Shown here piece after piece: positions 38,541 to 53,300 of a stretch of DNA of 64,000 nt. The number at the start of each line of letters is the position of its first letter. The stretch's first letter is position 1. Source of the DNA: Vespa crabro (taxonomy: Eukaryota > Arthropoda > Insecta > Hymenoptera > Vespidae); assembly GCF_910589235.1 (NCBI RefSeq), contig NC_060956.1, positions 22,312,973 through 22,376,972 of the forward strand. Direction: 5' to 3'. The position numbers were made by a program, and so were the translations under genes. The notes under the pieces were generated by a model, which did no database searches, was not told the origin of the DNA, and worked only from the letters and a program-made list of their open reading frames with translations.

Positions 38541-39032
38541 AACGAACCTTCGTGGCTACTGCGACTTGCATTTTAAAACGTTTTCATGCGTGGATCCTTT
38601 CTAAGGTATCTCATAAAGCGATAAATATCACAATATTTGCTTCCTCGCCATCACATTTTGTCGTATTATATCATCTAATTGACCATCATATCGAAGAGAT
38701 CGAAAAGTTACATTTATTTCGATGGATTTGTACAAAATTTCTTTGGTCGCTTATCGTCGTCTTCATATCAAAAACTTTGCGTCCTTATTCCACAACTTAT
38801 ATAGGAGTACTGTCGTATCTTGGATGAAAATAAAACACACCTCGACGTAAACAAGAAGACTCGTCGTCCTGTTATTATCGTCGGTACACAACGGACCGTC
38901 ACGTCGCTCGGTTGAATGTAAACAATGTCTCAACGCTCGCAACGTTAACGTAGACATAGCGAAAGCAGCGACAAAAATTAAGCTAATACCTCGGCATTAC
39001 CGTTCGATCCCATTCTATTTACATATTCGTTT

Positions 39033-39036
<4 letters not shown>

Positions 39037-39071
<35 letters not shown>
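39037..39071. repeat. (TC)n microsatellite
   Basis: About 17 TC units. Confidence 0.9.
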
Positions 39072-39076
<5 letters not shown>

Positions 39077-40163
39077 GCCATTCTCGACGAGCCATAATAG
39101 ACGATTATTCAACAAACGAGGCAACGACTCTCTTCGTTCGATTGTTCCTGACCAGCGATTCTCCAGCTTCGAGCCAATCGCAGGAAATTTCCTAATTAGC
39201 GGTGCAGCGCCATTCGGTCCTGCATCATTTCTCATCGTTCGGCTTCGCGAGCACGAACGACGTATAGATAATTATCCTGTGTCTCGTAATTTGTAGATAC
39301 TTTCTAGTCCGTTGTCAAGTCCGAAAAGCGAACGAAAAAGAAAAAAAAATTATAGATTTCTGGATCAAACGATTGCTTTGATTTCAAGTATTTTTCCTTT
39401 GTGCGGTCAGACCTTTTAATTATCTTAATTGCTTGTATTTTAACTCGCCCAAGGATCCCAGCTATCAACGAGTTTTCCCGTCCAATATTTCGTTTTATCG
39501 AATATTTTGCGCGAACCGTTGTTGCTTCGACGTTCCTATTTAGAGAATGAGAAAAAAGTATTATATATGCATGTATAGCGAGAAGTCAATTTCGATAATC
39601 AATTTGAAGCGTGTTATATCGCCACCATTTGAAATAATAAACACGTCGCTTGAAATTTTATTATTATATATTTAGCGCGATGAAATGCAATTTCAATTAT
39701 TCGATATTATATCTTTTCTACGACATTGAAATCAGGCTCTTTTACGTTTTTATATGCAATTTTAACGGTTCTTTAATCATTACTACTTTGAAAGAGACAT
39801 TTTCTTCGATCGAAATATCGATGTAACTTTGTCGTAAGAAAGAGATTATTCGATTAAAACACGGGAAGAGACGTGCAGGAGGAAAGTGACGGCAGGGTGG
39901 TGGTGCAAAGTTAACTTTACTTAAGGTTTCTATTTAAGCAGATACAACGGGACCCAGCGTAAGTGCAGACAAGGTTTTACGAGTAGAACTTTGCGAAGGG
40001 AGACCTTTGAAGTATGGAGTATGTAGAAGGGGAATACATCGGAGAGTATTAACTCTTCGCCAAGTGTAATATTAAATATTGATTTTCATCGCGGTCCGTT
40101 AATATACCCGAAATAAAATCAATTTACGAAAGGTCATTTCGTCCATCGATAAGAAATGAAAGA

Positions 40164-40212
40164 CGTTCGTTCGTTCGTTCGTTCGTTCGTTCGTTCGTTC
40201 GTTCGTTCGTTC
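40164..40212. repeat. (CGTT)n tetranucleotide repeat
   Basis: About 12 perfect CGTT units, the only long tetranucleotide array in the window. Confidence 0.93.
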
Positions 40213-42675
40213 AGAACGCGCAAAACTTTTATTCCATCTTTGTACTTCGTGCCGCCTCTATACCAATAGAGTCAATTTATCTTTGCCCGAGCACTACTTT
40301 CAATAGGAATATTTATATTCGATTGATTCTCTGTCGGCGTTGATAAATCTTAGAAAAGGTCGTTGGAATTCGGTTAATAATATCGAGATACATACCTACG
40401 ACGCGTATACGTGTGTGTTTGGTAAGTAAGCACTTTGGACTTGACGTCGACGTGAGAAGAAATCGGAATCGTTTCGTATTCGGAGGCAGCCAGTCGAAAC
40501 CAAAGCACGAATTCTATCTAACGAGGCGTGCCTTTATTTATCGCTCGTCGTCGAATATCGAGCTAAAATTGCTTTCAATATATCGGCGGGTTAACCGCAA
40601 GAGACTTATCCCCGTCGCGTAGTCGAAATCGATTTCCATCTTACTCGGTCTTCTAATGTTTCGAGTGGAAAACGGTGACCGCAAACAACGATAACCGATA
40701 GGGAGCATATTTGAAAGTTTTATCGCGCTTCCTATCGATCGTCTCTCGTCGCTTGTAACACAAAAGTAAATCTCGCACCTTACTTATACGGGCTCGCTAT
40801 ACAATTATATAATTAATTAGATAGGCACGACGATTCACGTACGTAAGTGAAAAACGAGAGATCTTGTGTTCTCTTTTATTCGAATTTTATTTCGTCAAAA
40901 GTAAAGTCCCTAGAAAACGGAGGAGCAAAGCTTTTACCATTTTTACTCTTTTATCGTGATTTTTTCGAAAGAGTGTCCCTTGGAGATAACATGCGGTGTT
41001 CTATATTGAAGCGAAACGATCGCGTTGGGCCGGTAATAGAGTAAATCATGATCCTCGAAGGAACTCGTTCCGGTATTCTCATGCATAACTCGGCCACGTA
41101 AAGCCGCACGATTCGCCTTCTCTCTCGCACGAGACGCTCTATTCCGGCGAACTGGTCTCTCTAGCTTAACCCGTAAACCTTGCACCACAGCGCCTCGTAC
41201 CTCGCGTGATTGCCTTTGTACGATGCGTGTTTCAGAACGCACCCCCACATCGACGATCGGCCTGGGAAATTTACATGGTGACACGTCTCGCGTAATCGTG
41301 CGTTCTCTTCTCGTCCTCGACGATCGAATAAGGATTTATTTGCTATAGGGTTAAATATCTGTCGCTTGGATAAATACGTCGACTAGCTACTATCGTATCG
41401 TACGGATTACGACGAGAGAACGATCCACGGTATTCCGATAAAACTATTTTCTATCTTATTGCGTTTGGAATCGATGTAATATATAAAAAGTTAGATTCAC
41501 TTTTATGAAATTTCACATAGTTGCGCGGCGTTTCATCGACGAAATTCTCTTCGAGCCTGCTCTATCCGCGTAAACACGGAAAGTCTGGGGGAGTCGATGC
41601 TTTGGAGATTTTTTTTTTTTTTAAAGCCTCGCATAGAAAGGGTCAAAGAGTCGTTACATATGCAACTACCGGGGAAACGTCGGCATCGAGCTTGCAGATA
41701 ACCGCGATATCGCGCCGAGATGCATCTCGAAAGCTCAGAGAAAGAGAGAAAGAGTTATTTATTCGAGCTACGATCCCTTTTCGTAACGAGCTCATTGCTG
41801 GATCCTCAAAAGGATCCTAAATAAAAGACCTAATATCTCTTTACTTTCTCATTTTTTTCGTTCGTTTTATCTTATCGCAGCAAAATAACCGAGGAACTTT
41901 TAGAAATGTGTTTACGATAAAGCAGCGATGGAACATTTTCATATTTCTCTTATCGTTCTTCGTCTGATATTTCCTTTTTTCTTTTTCTTTTTTTTCTTCT
42001 TTATTATTAGATTTAGAATGGCAAACAAACTCGTCTATCGACGAGAAGCAAACGCTTCGAAATGATCGTATGCATGGCGTCTTCTAAAAAAAAAACAACT
42101 TACCAGAATCGTAGTCAAGATTAGCGGATGACGTTCCGGTCAATTAACGTCGAAAGCTATTCGTGCAATCGTTTATGCAGCGAATCGATTAAGAGAATGA
42201 ACGGTCGTGGCCAAAAATCGCGCGTCCGACATCGACGAATATAGAACGTAGATGATCATTTCGATCATCGACCGGCCGAACGACTTTTGACCGATTGTAA
42301 TTTTACTTTTTCATCCGTGTACGTTAATGTATGTTAATTCGAACGAATCGCGTGCATCGTAGGACGGAAAAAGTAACGCAGATAGATCTCCGCTTTTTTC
42401 TCTTCGTTAATTCATCGCGTTCAAATGGTAAATTCGTTTGCTTCGTGGAAAACTTTGCTGGTAAGTGGAGAAGAACAAGTGCACTCTCTTTCGTTTCTCG
42501 TAGCCATTGCGTGTGACCTGAAAAATCAGTCTTTTATAATAATCGATACTTTAGTTGGTTATTTACGATGCGAAAATGTCCTTCCTACGGTCGGCCGTTT
42601 TGCAGAAAAAAAATCGTCGAAAAATCTTTTCCCCTTTTGAACGTTCTTTCAAGATGCACAAAATTGCGCTTCGAG

Positions 42676-42725
42676 TTACGGGTCGCCTACGGGTACTTCG
42701 TTACGGGTCGCCTACGGGTTCTTCG
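42676..42725. repeat. 25 bp tandem duplication
   Basis: Two adjacent 25 bp copies beginning ttacgggtcgcctacgggt, differing at one position (tacttcg versus ttcttcg). Confidence 0.9.
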
Positions 42726-45700
42726 TTACTCTGCCGGCCATTCATAAAGTTTCATCCGGAAGCGTCGGCACGTGGCAAGCTGCGAGAGTCGCTTCATTCA
42801 CTATATGACCGATCGTTTGAGCCTCGTATATGGAAGAGAAAGCGGGCGCGTGTCTGTGTAAGCACGCGTTTATAAAGACTTGGCCTTTGCCATAGAACTT
42901 TGCATATTATTTATAGCTATATGATACCTATATTCGTGCAGTCACTCGCATGAGGTTCCCCGTTTCTTCATTGAACCGAGCGAAACGGCCTTTCGCTGCC
43001 CGGAAATGCATATAGACGAGTATCGAGCCTAGCAGTAAGAGAGAGAGAGATAAAGAGAAAAAGAGAGAATGAGAAAGGATAACGAACAAACTAGCTCGTT
43101 ATGCTAATTAACGAAGGCCGGCCGAGTCTTGCGAGTTTGGCGCGCACAATTTGGTGCGCCTTCCCCACTTCCGGTTGACTCCGATCAGCCGATAAAGTCA
43201 GCCGGAATACACAATGGATTCTCTCGCTCCTTTCTATGTATATGTATGCGTACATTCGCGTGACCTCCATTCTATCTTTCCTAATTCTTGCGGTGAAAAT
43301 TGAACGAACAAAGCTTTGACTGTTTCTCAAAAGTTCTTTCGAGAAAATTACTACTTTTCTCCAAATTAAGATTGCTTTATGCTTCCGTAAAAGTGATAGT
43401 AATTTTTCTTATTATCGACGCGGCAGTCGGTCTATTTGATCAATTTCATCGCAATGCCGATCCTATTGCCGAGCGTGCGTCACGAGGAAATTAAAAAGAA
43501 TCGCGGTAAACAAATGCGCTCGCTCGCTAGAGACATTCTTTGTGTGTGTGTGTGTGTGTGTGTGTATATTATATGTAAATGGTCGGATTTCTCATAGATA
43601 GGGAATAGGCGCGTACAAGGTGCCTATCTCTCTGAAGCATCGATTTAATGAACTCGCCGATTAAATTATCGCTATTCTATTGATGCTATTGTTATGGAAA
43701 TTCAAATAAATACGGATGGATAAAGCGGCGATCGTGCAGAAACGAGAGCCATTATCGTTTACTCGATTTTGCTCGACGATAGCTTCATTTGTTTTCCGAT
43801 TTTGATTACATGCTTTGACAATCAAAAGCGATCAAAAAGTCATCGTCCCGCAACGATACTTCTCCATCGAATACATTCAAATAATAATCGAGAAACGCTT
43901 CTTTCCTACTTGTCTTTCAATCGAGATTAATAAGAATCTTTTTAGATAAAAATGAATTGCAAATGACTCCTTCATTTTCTCTTTGAATATCGTAATCTGA
44001 TGAAACCACTCTCGAATCCGGTTGTTCGTCCGAGCATAAGAGATGAAAAGTTTCCTCCTGAGCTGAACGAAGCTGGACTGTATCCACTGTATCCTGAGAG
44101 TGGGAGGTGAAGGAATTCGGATAATCTTGCGGAAGCCCCGAGGATACCTCTCAAACTTTCGTAGATTTATCTTTGACGATGGCGTGGAATAGTAGTCGCG
44201 ATGGAAGAGATTTTAAGCGGAGAAAAACGGATTAAGGACGATGCGTTCGTCAGAAATTAGATGGATAAAGAGGGGAAACGTCTACTACTAGAGCGGCTTT
44301 GTCGAACTTTCAAAAGTTCTCGCCGCTGCTATTTGCCGTGTTTCGTGGCCCCCGTTGTTTTATGCACCCTCGCTTCGCATGCGTCATCGTTCTCCACCCT
44401 CGTTTCTCAAACGAGTCGTTTAATCTCCTTCCTACTACTGGACTTTTTCGCGACAAATACGTCACGTATCTTTAGAGATTTTTTGCAAACTCGCATTTTT
44501 TTGTATATCGAAAGTTTTTATTTCTCCACAAGTACCAATTTTACGATGGCCCATCGTTATAAATACGAATGGGAAGTAAACGAGGAAAGAATAATTATTG
44601 GAATTTAAGAGGATCGTAAGTGAATCTGAAGGATAATTCAAGTTCGTTCGTCTATATGGCCGATCGGATACGCTCGAGTATTAAACATAATAAATATATT
44701 TCGAGATGCAGATTATCTCATTGTCTCTTTCCTTTGCTAGTTCAATTTTATTGTCCTTTATTTTTTTCTTAATCCATGTTCATCCAATGTTTCATTCGAC
44801 TTATTGATTATTCTCACGACCAGTAATATTGGCAGCGTACAATAAATGTAGTCCGGCGCGCGCGCATTTATCCTGGTGGCAGTTACAACTTTTATTTTCT
44901 TCCATCGATCGATCTTATCGAGCGACTCCTTCCACTTGATTTTTATCTAGTTTTGTTCATGAAAAATAAATCTCCTCCATTTTCTCGCAGGAAGAGAAAG
45001 TTAACGGATTTGAAATTGACATTGACCTGCGTGTTTTATTTTTTAATTTGTAATTTTTCATCTCCCAGCAACATTTTCCAAATGGAAAGCTGATTTTTTG
45101 CCTGAGTCCACAGAAAAAACGACCTCCTTTTTCTCTTCAACGTGGAAAAATAATCTGCTTGGCTGTTTTGTCGCATTAAATAACTATCTCGAGATGTCTA
45201 TTTTCTCATTTGATTGTCCTTGTTTTTTCTCTTTTTCTCTTTTTTTTCACTTTAGTTTCCTTTCCGATAGATCTCACGATGCATCGTTGAAAATGTAACG
45301 GAAAGCAAGTTATCCAACCGTATAAAACGTAAAGATGAGTCACCCAGATCGTAAATGAGAGAATAGGGAAGATAGATAAAGGGAAACGATGAGAAGATCA
45401 AGAGAGAATTCAGACTAATTGTGTCGTTTCCGATCGAAAAAAGACCAATGCCATTTTTCATTCAGAAAAAAAGACGAGTTAGCTGGTAAATTCAATTTCC
45501 TTTCGGGAAATAATTGCAATACTCTTCGAGTATATGTATTTTACGATAAATAGGTATTCCCGCGGTCGATGGTAATTGAATAGGACCGCGACCGAGTCGT
45601 GAGCACTTTGAACGCGTCTACTACGTACCGAACATGTGTGTTTACGCGTTAGCCAACGTCAATTCCGCGGAGAGAGTTCTTTTTTCTTTTTTTAATCCAT

Positions 45701-46612
45701 ATCCCATATTTTTAATCCTTCGTAAAAGAATTTAGATCTAAATGGAGAAAAATGGATTGGTCCTCGAGTCGGACCTCGAGTCTACCATCAAGGAAATTGA
45801 TCCAATGATAAATAGCGCGACGATACTATTATTTGAAGGTAACCACTATCCAACCGAGATTGTTTCGACGTTAGCGCGCGTGTTAACGATTTTTCCAAGG
45901 GCGAAGCCATGTCCGATCGATGAGAAAGCGGCACTCGCTAGTTATAATACCCTTTCCATTCACATCCCCTTTCTCCCGGGGATCGTTTAATCGCACGTAA
46001 AATCATGCCATACCCTCGCCTTAACGTCGCGTGTACTCTACGCTTGTATTCGAGAAGCCGCGAAACAACCACGGGACAGAAGGAAACATCGACTTTTATC
46101 TCGATAGAGTCGAATGAAAGAGACGAAGCGGTACTTAATAGAGAGAGAGAGAGAGAGAGAGAAAGATGATAAGGATCGACGCTTCTTAAGGTGGAAAGGA
46201 GATTTCTTCGTTAAACTCGGTGAGCTTTGTAATCTTGTACGAGTCTTGAAATATACCCAAGAGATTTTCGCGCTAACGCAGAAACACAAAGGCTGCCGTT
46301 AAGCGTACCTACGATATACCATTTTTTCGCATAAAAACGAATTAGGTCGAACGTATAAGGTCTAGGAGCATTTGAAGAAGCAACGAACGATAAAAGAAAC
46401 ATATTCCAACTTTTCTATTCTTTCCTATTGCGTGTGTAATGCCGTGCTTGGTCAAGTTACATATATTTCGTTGTGCGAGTACACCAATTCGCATCCAGTG
46501 CTCTCTCGCTTATCTATAATTTAAGCTCGGCCGGCGCATGCAATGACAAATTAAAGTCGTCAAGTGGAAGAAGGAGGTCTCCGTTTGATCCTCTTTCCAA
46601 GCGGACTCCCTT

Positions 46613-46614
<2 letters not shown>

Positions 46615-46687
<73 letters not shown>
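46615..46687. repeat. Compound (CT)n(TA)n microsatellite
   Basis: About 13 CT units run directly into about 23 TA units. A GTAAGT donor-like site follows at 46691. Confidence 0.92.
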
Positions 46688-46688
<1 letters not shown>

Positions 46689-48637
46689 CGGTAAGTTTCG
46701 CGTGCTAGTAATTATCAAGGACAGACGAACGAGTCGTGCACGTGCGCGCAAAGCAGAACAAATCGATCGACCGCGCGTAATTCGATTGGAAAACTAATAA
46801 TTTCGAGCAATCTTTGATGCCTCCTTTCGAGCCTTTGTTAGTCGTGATTAATTTGATGTTTTTATTGAATTCCATCGAACGAATCAGATTGAGCACGTAA
46901 TAAACGTTTTTCACGACTTGCGAAAGGTTAAATAGGATTCCCCCTCCCGTGACTCCGATCCCAAAGATTCCATGAATCTTTTCCTACAGGGGGATATCGA
47001 CCTTGTAACCACTTTTTTCGTCCCTCAAAGTGTTACCCGTCGATCCTCCGATCCACCTGACTTGCATCCTTGCCCCTACTTCCCCCCCGCCCCTATTGCC
47101 GTACAAACTCTACTTCCAAGTTTGAAAATTGGTATGAATGAAACAAAAGACATTTTCATTCTTTGATTCTTACTTCGAAGAATTAGCCAGGTTTTCCAGA
47201 ATAGCGGCTTTTAAAGTAGTTTATATTTCTCTTTCATTTTTTTCGATTGATCGACCTTCAATCGTATAGCATCACGCTCGTTTTCTCGTTTCCGTGCAGG
47301 CGAGTCGTTCAAGCGGGAAGTCGCGTTTATCAGTCAGAAACGAAATGGAAGATTTTCCGTTGTTAATCGTATCGACGCGGTCTACGAGCATTAGAACTGC
47401 AACGGCTCGCGGTTCGCGATGAGATACCAAATCGATAATTCGATATAAAAGTTAGACAGAGCAGAACCGAACGACGATGCGAAGTAACGATGAATAGGAA
47501 AGGACATTTCCTCGCATGGATGGTTATCGTTTAGTCGTAACGTTATTTCAATGACGAACGAGAATCTTGCTCGTCGAGAGAGAAACGAGCGAGCTACGAC
47601 TTTTTTCTCCTTTTTCTCTTTCTCAAAGAAAAAAGAAAAATTCCTTCTCGTTTCGTTAAATCTCTTGAAAAACTTGGAAGCTTTGCCATCTAGGTTACGC
47701 ATTAGGAGGAATTAACGAGAGATTACGAGAGTGTTTCGTAACGACGATTTAAAGAATTTTCCTCGACGTACGAAACTCATAGATTCAATGATCGAAGATC
47801 GAAATAATCGCAAGAGCGGAACGGGAGGAAAGGTCGTTACTCCTATCGAATTGACCCTTCGCGAGTGCTTTCTTTTTGCAAGAGAATTATCGATTTCGGA
47901 TCGGGTATCTCCCGTTTCTCTCCGCCTCGTCGCTTGTTTTCTTTATCATTCGCGGCTATCGGCGCGCGATCGCTTCCGCGCTCGTTACGATAATGCTCGC
48001 GCGTTCGTCGTACTCCCTCAACAAGCTCGGATTACTCGAAACCGAGTCTCTATTTCGGTCGCTTTTATCTCGAAATTGACCTGGCCGCTTTTCAACGACG
48101 AACTTTCGTCAAGGCTTTGCTCTCCAATGGGGAAGCTTCATTCGTCGAAGCTTTCATTTTCATCGACTATGTTCAGAAACATATAACGATATATAATAAT
48201 GTATTTTAGGCTAACCTTCGTGTCAAAAGTAAAGAAAACAAAAAATGCGAAGAGAACCAAAAGCAGGAACGACGAGGAAAAAGAGAAAAGGAAATGGGGA
48301 GATAACTCGGAAATTATTTATCCCGATAATCGGTGACACGAAGAAACGAATGACAATCTTTAATCGACTAAACGTACGCTTAAACGTACTCCTCTACGTT
48401 TCACACATTTCCTCGTATTTCCTGCAGGCTAACGTCCCTTCGACTATTTCGAATGAACGACTGGGGTTACGTGCGTCCAGGAAGAAAGGGAGAGAGTCGA
48501 AGGAATGGAGGAGGGATCGAATTGAGCAACTGCTCCAAGAGCAGAGAGAAGAGAGGATCAAAATATTTGCTTCGTACTTTGGAAGCATAAAAGAGGATGA
48601 GAAATATGGAAGTAAAAGAAAGGAGGATTTACTAGAA

Positions 48638-48640
<3 letters not shown>

Positions 48641-48673
<33 letters not shown>
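48641..48673. repeat. (GA)n microsatellite
   Basis: GA repeat lying inside a 191-codon reading frame (48245-48820), where it produces an Arg-Glu run. Confidence 0.9.
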
Positions 48674-48677
<4 letters not shown>

Positions 48678-49409
48678 AGAGGGAGAACAAAATACGTGTG
48701 CACGCGGCCAGAGTACGAAGAGTACAAAGAACAAGAGGACGGAGGTTCATAAGAGCGAACGGGAGAGAGAGAGAAGCTAGCGAGTTCACTCACGGTTTCG
48801 GAAAACCGCCCGAATATTGATCCTCGGCAAAAGGGCTTTCTCGAACGCGTTCACGCTTCTCGATATCCCTCCCTCGAGTTATTAATATTAATCAACGACT
48901 TTTTAATAATAGGTTTCCATTAGCAGTTTTTCATCGAAAAGGTGATTGCTATTCTCAGAAAAATATTTCTATCGAAAAGTAATCCCCTTTTTTTTCCACA
49001 CAAACGTTTAACGACCGTCATCGCAATAGACGATCCAATAAATTTTCACATCATTTTGCGGACATATAATAGTTTTTAATAAATATCCATTCGTCCGAAT
49101 ATACATACTTTTTATTCGAAAAGAAGGAATCGTTAAGAAAATTTGTGCAAATAAATCGCTTTAATTTGATCCGTCTCGTAGAAAATCATCCATTACGGTT
49201 AACGTCGTCATCGTCGTAAAACACGACCGGTAACAACGTACGATGCATAACTGTACGTCATAGTTAACCCAATTACGTCAACGACCGTACGAGTCAACGA
49301 ACGTGTGTTCTACCCTATTTCTATACGCGATCCTTGATTCTCCAGATTCGCAGTCTCTTCCGAGAATAGATCACGAGAAAATATTTTTCGAATCCTCTGG
49401 TTATCTCCA

Positions 49410-49418
<9 letters not shown>

Positions 49419-49456
<38 letters not shown>
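49419..49456. repeat. (CT)n microsatellite
   Basis: About 18 CT units. Confidence 0.9.
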
Positions 49457-49458
<2 letters not shown>

Positions 49459-50372
49459 TTCCCCGTTCGTTCGCGAAATGGACAAATAAAGTCGCGGACT
49501 CCTTATCGAAGTGTCGGTAATTTTCTGCGACGTGGAACTATAAGGAGAAACGAAATAGAAAAAGGACGCTACGAAGCGAAGTTTACGAGATCTCAAAGTT
49601 TATAACTTTTTCAAGACGTTATTATTATTTCAAGACTATATTATTATATTGCGTCAACACTCGTTATAATGATATTGTTAAATCAGTTGGTACAGAGAAG
49701 CATCAAATTCAGAAACGCGATACTTATCGTATTATGAATTAAGAAGCGTGCTCTGACAAAGCGTGCGATGACATTGTCGTTTATCCTAACGATAATGTCG
49801 CGATGAAAATTTTGATCGTTGGAAAAAAAAAGAAAGAAACGTAGAGCTGAATTTGGCAAAAATTTGATATTTTATTTCGATTTGTTTCAACGATATCTTT
49901 TTCATAGTTCCACGCGAGATATTTGCAACAGCTTCTGTGTTGCGACATCGACGATAGGCTAATCCCATTTAGACGTCGCTCTTCGGCAAATCGAATTTTC
50001 CGTGGCACTTCTCTATCCGAACTCTAGTCCGGATGACACGAAGCCAAGACGAGGATTCCCTGTCCACAATTTAATTTAGAATTGATTTAATTCGGTGGAA
50101 CATCGAGACAAAACCATCGAACTGTACAAACTCATGCGAGCCGTCCAAAGGATAACGATCCTCGTGAAATTCCCTATTTTGAAAGATGCCTAACGAAAGA
50201 CATTAGGTGTGCATATATTCTCAGGTAGAAATAATAATTCGTAGACATTTTTTTTTTTTTTTGAGAGAGAGAGTCGTAGAGAAAGTTTGCAAGAAAAAAT
50301 TATCCAAGTTTTACGTCGATTAACGTTTTCTGCAGTCGAAAACGCTTCGGTTATTTTCGATCGATGACAATG

Positions 50373-50393
50373 TCGGATGGCAATGCCATCCGA
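50373..50393. repeat. 21 bp perfect inverted repeat
   Basis: Arms tcggatggca and tgccatccga flank a single A. It could be a DNA palindrome bound by a dimeric factor. The loop is too short for a miRNA-type hairpin. Confidence 0.85.
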
Positions 50394-53300
50394 GGACAAA
50401 TCGAGAAAAGATGTTACCGATGATGGATGAGAAAATAAAATAAAACGGAAGCAACGAGGAAGAGAAGAAAATTAGGACGAACATCCCGTTACTTTCCTCG
50501 TCGACTATTTTTAATAAATGGACGGAAGAGGCAACCTGATTAAAAAACTCACGAGCAAAGTGTCGAAAGAAATCGTCTTTTACTTTTTAATCGAGCAGCA
50601 GCGTACTTGAACGTACTTGAGCGTACTAGATCGACCGCGACGTGTACCGTCGATAGGAAGATCGAGCGCAAAGACGTCTCCGTAATTCAATCTTTCCAAT
50701 ACACGTCCCTGTGCGATCCTTCTTCTTTACCATAGATCGATTTATCCTCCCGTTGAAGTTTGATTTATGACGAGCATAGCGAAGATCGTGAAATTTAACA
50801 TATCGCACGAAGGATAAAATCAATTAACGAGCAAAAGTTTGTCGAGTCTGCTAATGGATCGGGCTCCGTTATAATAAGATCGTAGTAATTAGCCGAGTAT
50901 AGATATTCCCGTTAATCGAAATCATTTATTAACAAGCAACGTTGGTCGTCGGATGAAAATAAAAAATTCATACCAAAAGATTCGAGTATAAAGAATCGAA
51001 AAACTCGCGAAGCTTCGACGAAAGGCATTTTCAAGATTTACCGTCGAAGAACCGTGTTTTTTTTTTTTTCTTCTTCTTCTTTAGCGAAGCACAGAATAGA
51101 AGGAATATCTTTGCGTTTCGCCTTGAAATCGCTCGCGAACGCGTTTCAGAGCGATGTGATAAGAAGGAGACGTTTCGATGAAAAATGTATTATATAGTCG
51201 CGAGAAAAATTTGAGACTAAGGCCATAGTCTTAAGGAAATATTCGATTACCTACGTTTTACCTAAGTAAGACAAATCATTCTCTCTTCTTTCGAAGGAAA
51301 TTTCACGAATTTTCACACATTTCACTCTATCCGTTCCGTATCGCATATTTTTTTCTTTTTTCTTTTCTCTAACGAGAACTTTAATCGAATTAATAACTAA
51401 TCAGACACTGAAGTAATAACATTTTCGATAGCCTACGTGTTATTGTTTGAACATTGATAGCCTGGACAATAGACTGATGGAGGATGTATAGAATACCTAC
51501 CGTGTAATTGCAAAAGGATGAGCTGTAGTAATTAGTACTCAACGATCCGGATATGGTTCTCTGTCTCTCTTTATATATCATTAAAACGTTCAAATATATA
51601 AAGACAAAAGCGAATAATATTGGTCAAAGCCAAAGGAATCCTCGAAGCTTTCCGCCGTCCGTTATTAACTTTTGACGCGATCGTGCGATTAACACGAAAC
51701 GATTTTCAATCGGATAAGAATCATACGATAAATTGCACCCCTCGCGCTCTCTTTATGGATTATCGTTTCGCGCGCATATGCAGTTACGAATGCGTATGCT
51801 TACGTACGCTTGAACGTACTTCGATACGATTTATTACTTGCCGATATCTTCCTAATGCGTTTCATTAGCTGAAACAATTAGGTGGTTACAGACGCGGATA
51901 ATTTGGCCGGATATCGACGAGGGCATCCCATCAGCTTCTCATGCTGCTCATCCTTCGATTAAAGCTTTTACCTAGGCGCGAACATTTCGAAAATATATAC
52001 GAAAGAAGTTGTGAAGATAATAATAATAGTAATAATCGTAATAATATTAAATAATTGGATTTATTTTAGAACGCGTCTTACTTCGTAAAATGATCGTTCA
52101 ACCGGCGAGACCTGTTGCTATAACCCTAACGATCGATATCGTTGCTTAGTTATATCGCGACGAGCGAAAATATTATTTTTCTCGATCTTCTTCCTTTTCT
52201 CTCTACGTTTTCGAATAAATAAATGCTGTCGGATAATTCAGAATTAGTAGTTAGGATTGCATAGAGTCGGTTGTCTCAAAAATCAACGTAGACCAAACGA
52301 AAAGCAAAAGGTTCTGAAAGGTTTCCACGATTACTCGCTCGGATTTAACGTATTTTCTTTCTCTTTCGTTCTCTTCTCTCTTCCTTTTTGTTTCGAGCGT
52401 GCCTTTCCCATGCCTCGAATAATTTCTCGTACGAGTCTCAAAGGAGAAGTTTTCCTCTCTAAACACGAACGAGCAAAGGAAAAGAACGGCTTGTAAGCCG
52501 CAGAATTCCCTTCTACGTAAATCAAGCTATTTTTACCTCCAAGCGACGTTTCAACGGTAATTCTAGTATCTTTTTAACAAAGTCGCGCTTCCTTGCAGGT
52601 CGTATCTATGAACAGTTTCTATCTCTTTCTATCTCGGTTTCTCTTACGTCATTCTTTAATAAACGGAAAAATATGTAAAAATCAAATTAAACGAAATAAT
52701 TCCCCTAAGCCAGCTCAAAATTCTATCTGCGTCAGATCGATTCCGCGAATATTTTTTTTCTACGCGATAAGCCTTTCAAGTGGCTTAGCGCGTATCCCTA
52801 CTTTTTTCCTTTCATAACGATCGCACTAGCGATAACGATTCGATTCTCTCGTTTCCAACGTCAAAAGGTTTTCCTCGACATCGACGACGCTAGGAGACGC
52901 GTCGGAAAATTCTTTAAAGGCGGAAGCCAAAGTGGCGGCATTAAAAGGCTTCGGACGAAAGCGAATTGTGGCATTAACGTCGAAAAAGGTAAACGCCTTT
53001 GGCGTTCTTTCGGCATTATCACGTACCATACGACTGTACATTTCTTAATATCGAGTTTGTCGATCGATCAATCGATTCTATTCGAATCTTGAATACTTCT
53101 TTTTTTCTTCTTCTTCTTCTTTTTTTTCTCCTTTCTTTTTGTTTCTCTCGAAAAGTAATCTCGAGATGATCGAGAAATCGTAGGTTGAAAAAAGGAAGAC
53201 TCATCGTAGCACGTAGACGTTACCGTCGTTGAGCATGGTCGTCGATTTTTAACGAAAAAAGCTTTAAACTCAAACAGTATGGGAATCGGTCGGAAGGAAC

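Noticed and set aside
39942..39958. 17 nt segment between a good acceptor and gtaagt
   Set aside because: Length breaks the frame and the exon is very small; with many such pairs expected by chance I do not support it.
45742..45990. 82-codon frame beginning MEKNGLVLESDLE
   Set aside because: Reads somewhat protein-like but has no splice context, no domain and no codon or compositional shift from the intron.
47281..47310. Ratchet-like acceptor followed by gcgagt
   Set aside because: The donor half is a GC rather than GT site, so it is far weaker than the one at 10780.
52580..52610. Ratchet-like ccttgcag followed by gtcgta
   Set aside because: Good acceptor but the donor half deviates too much from consensus.
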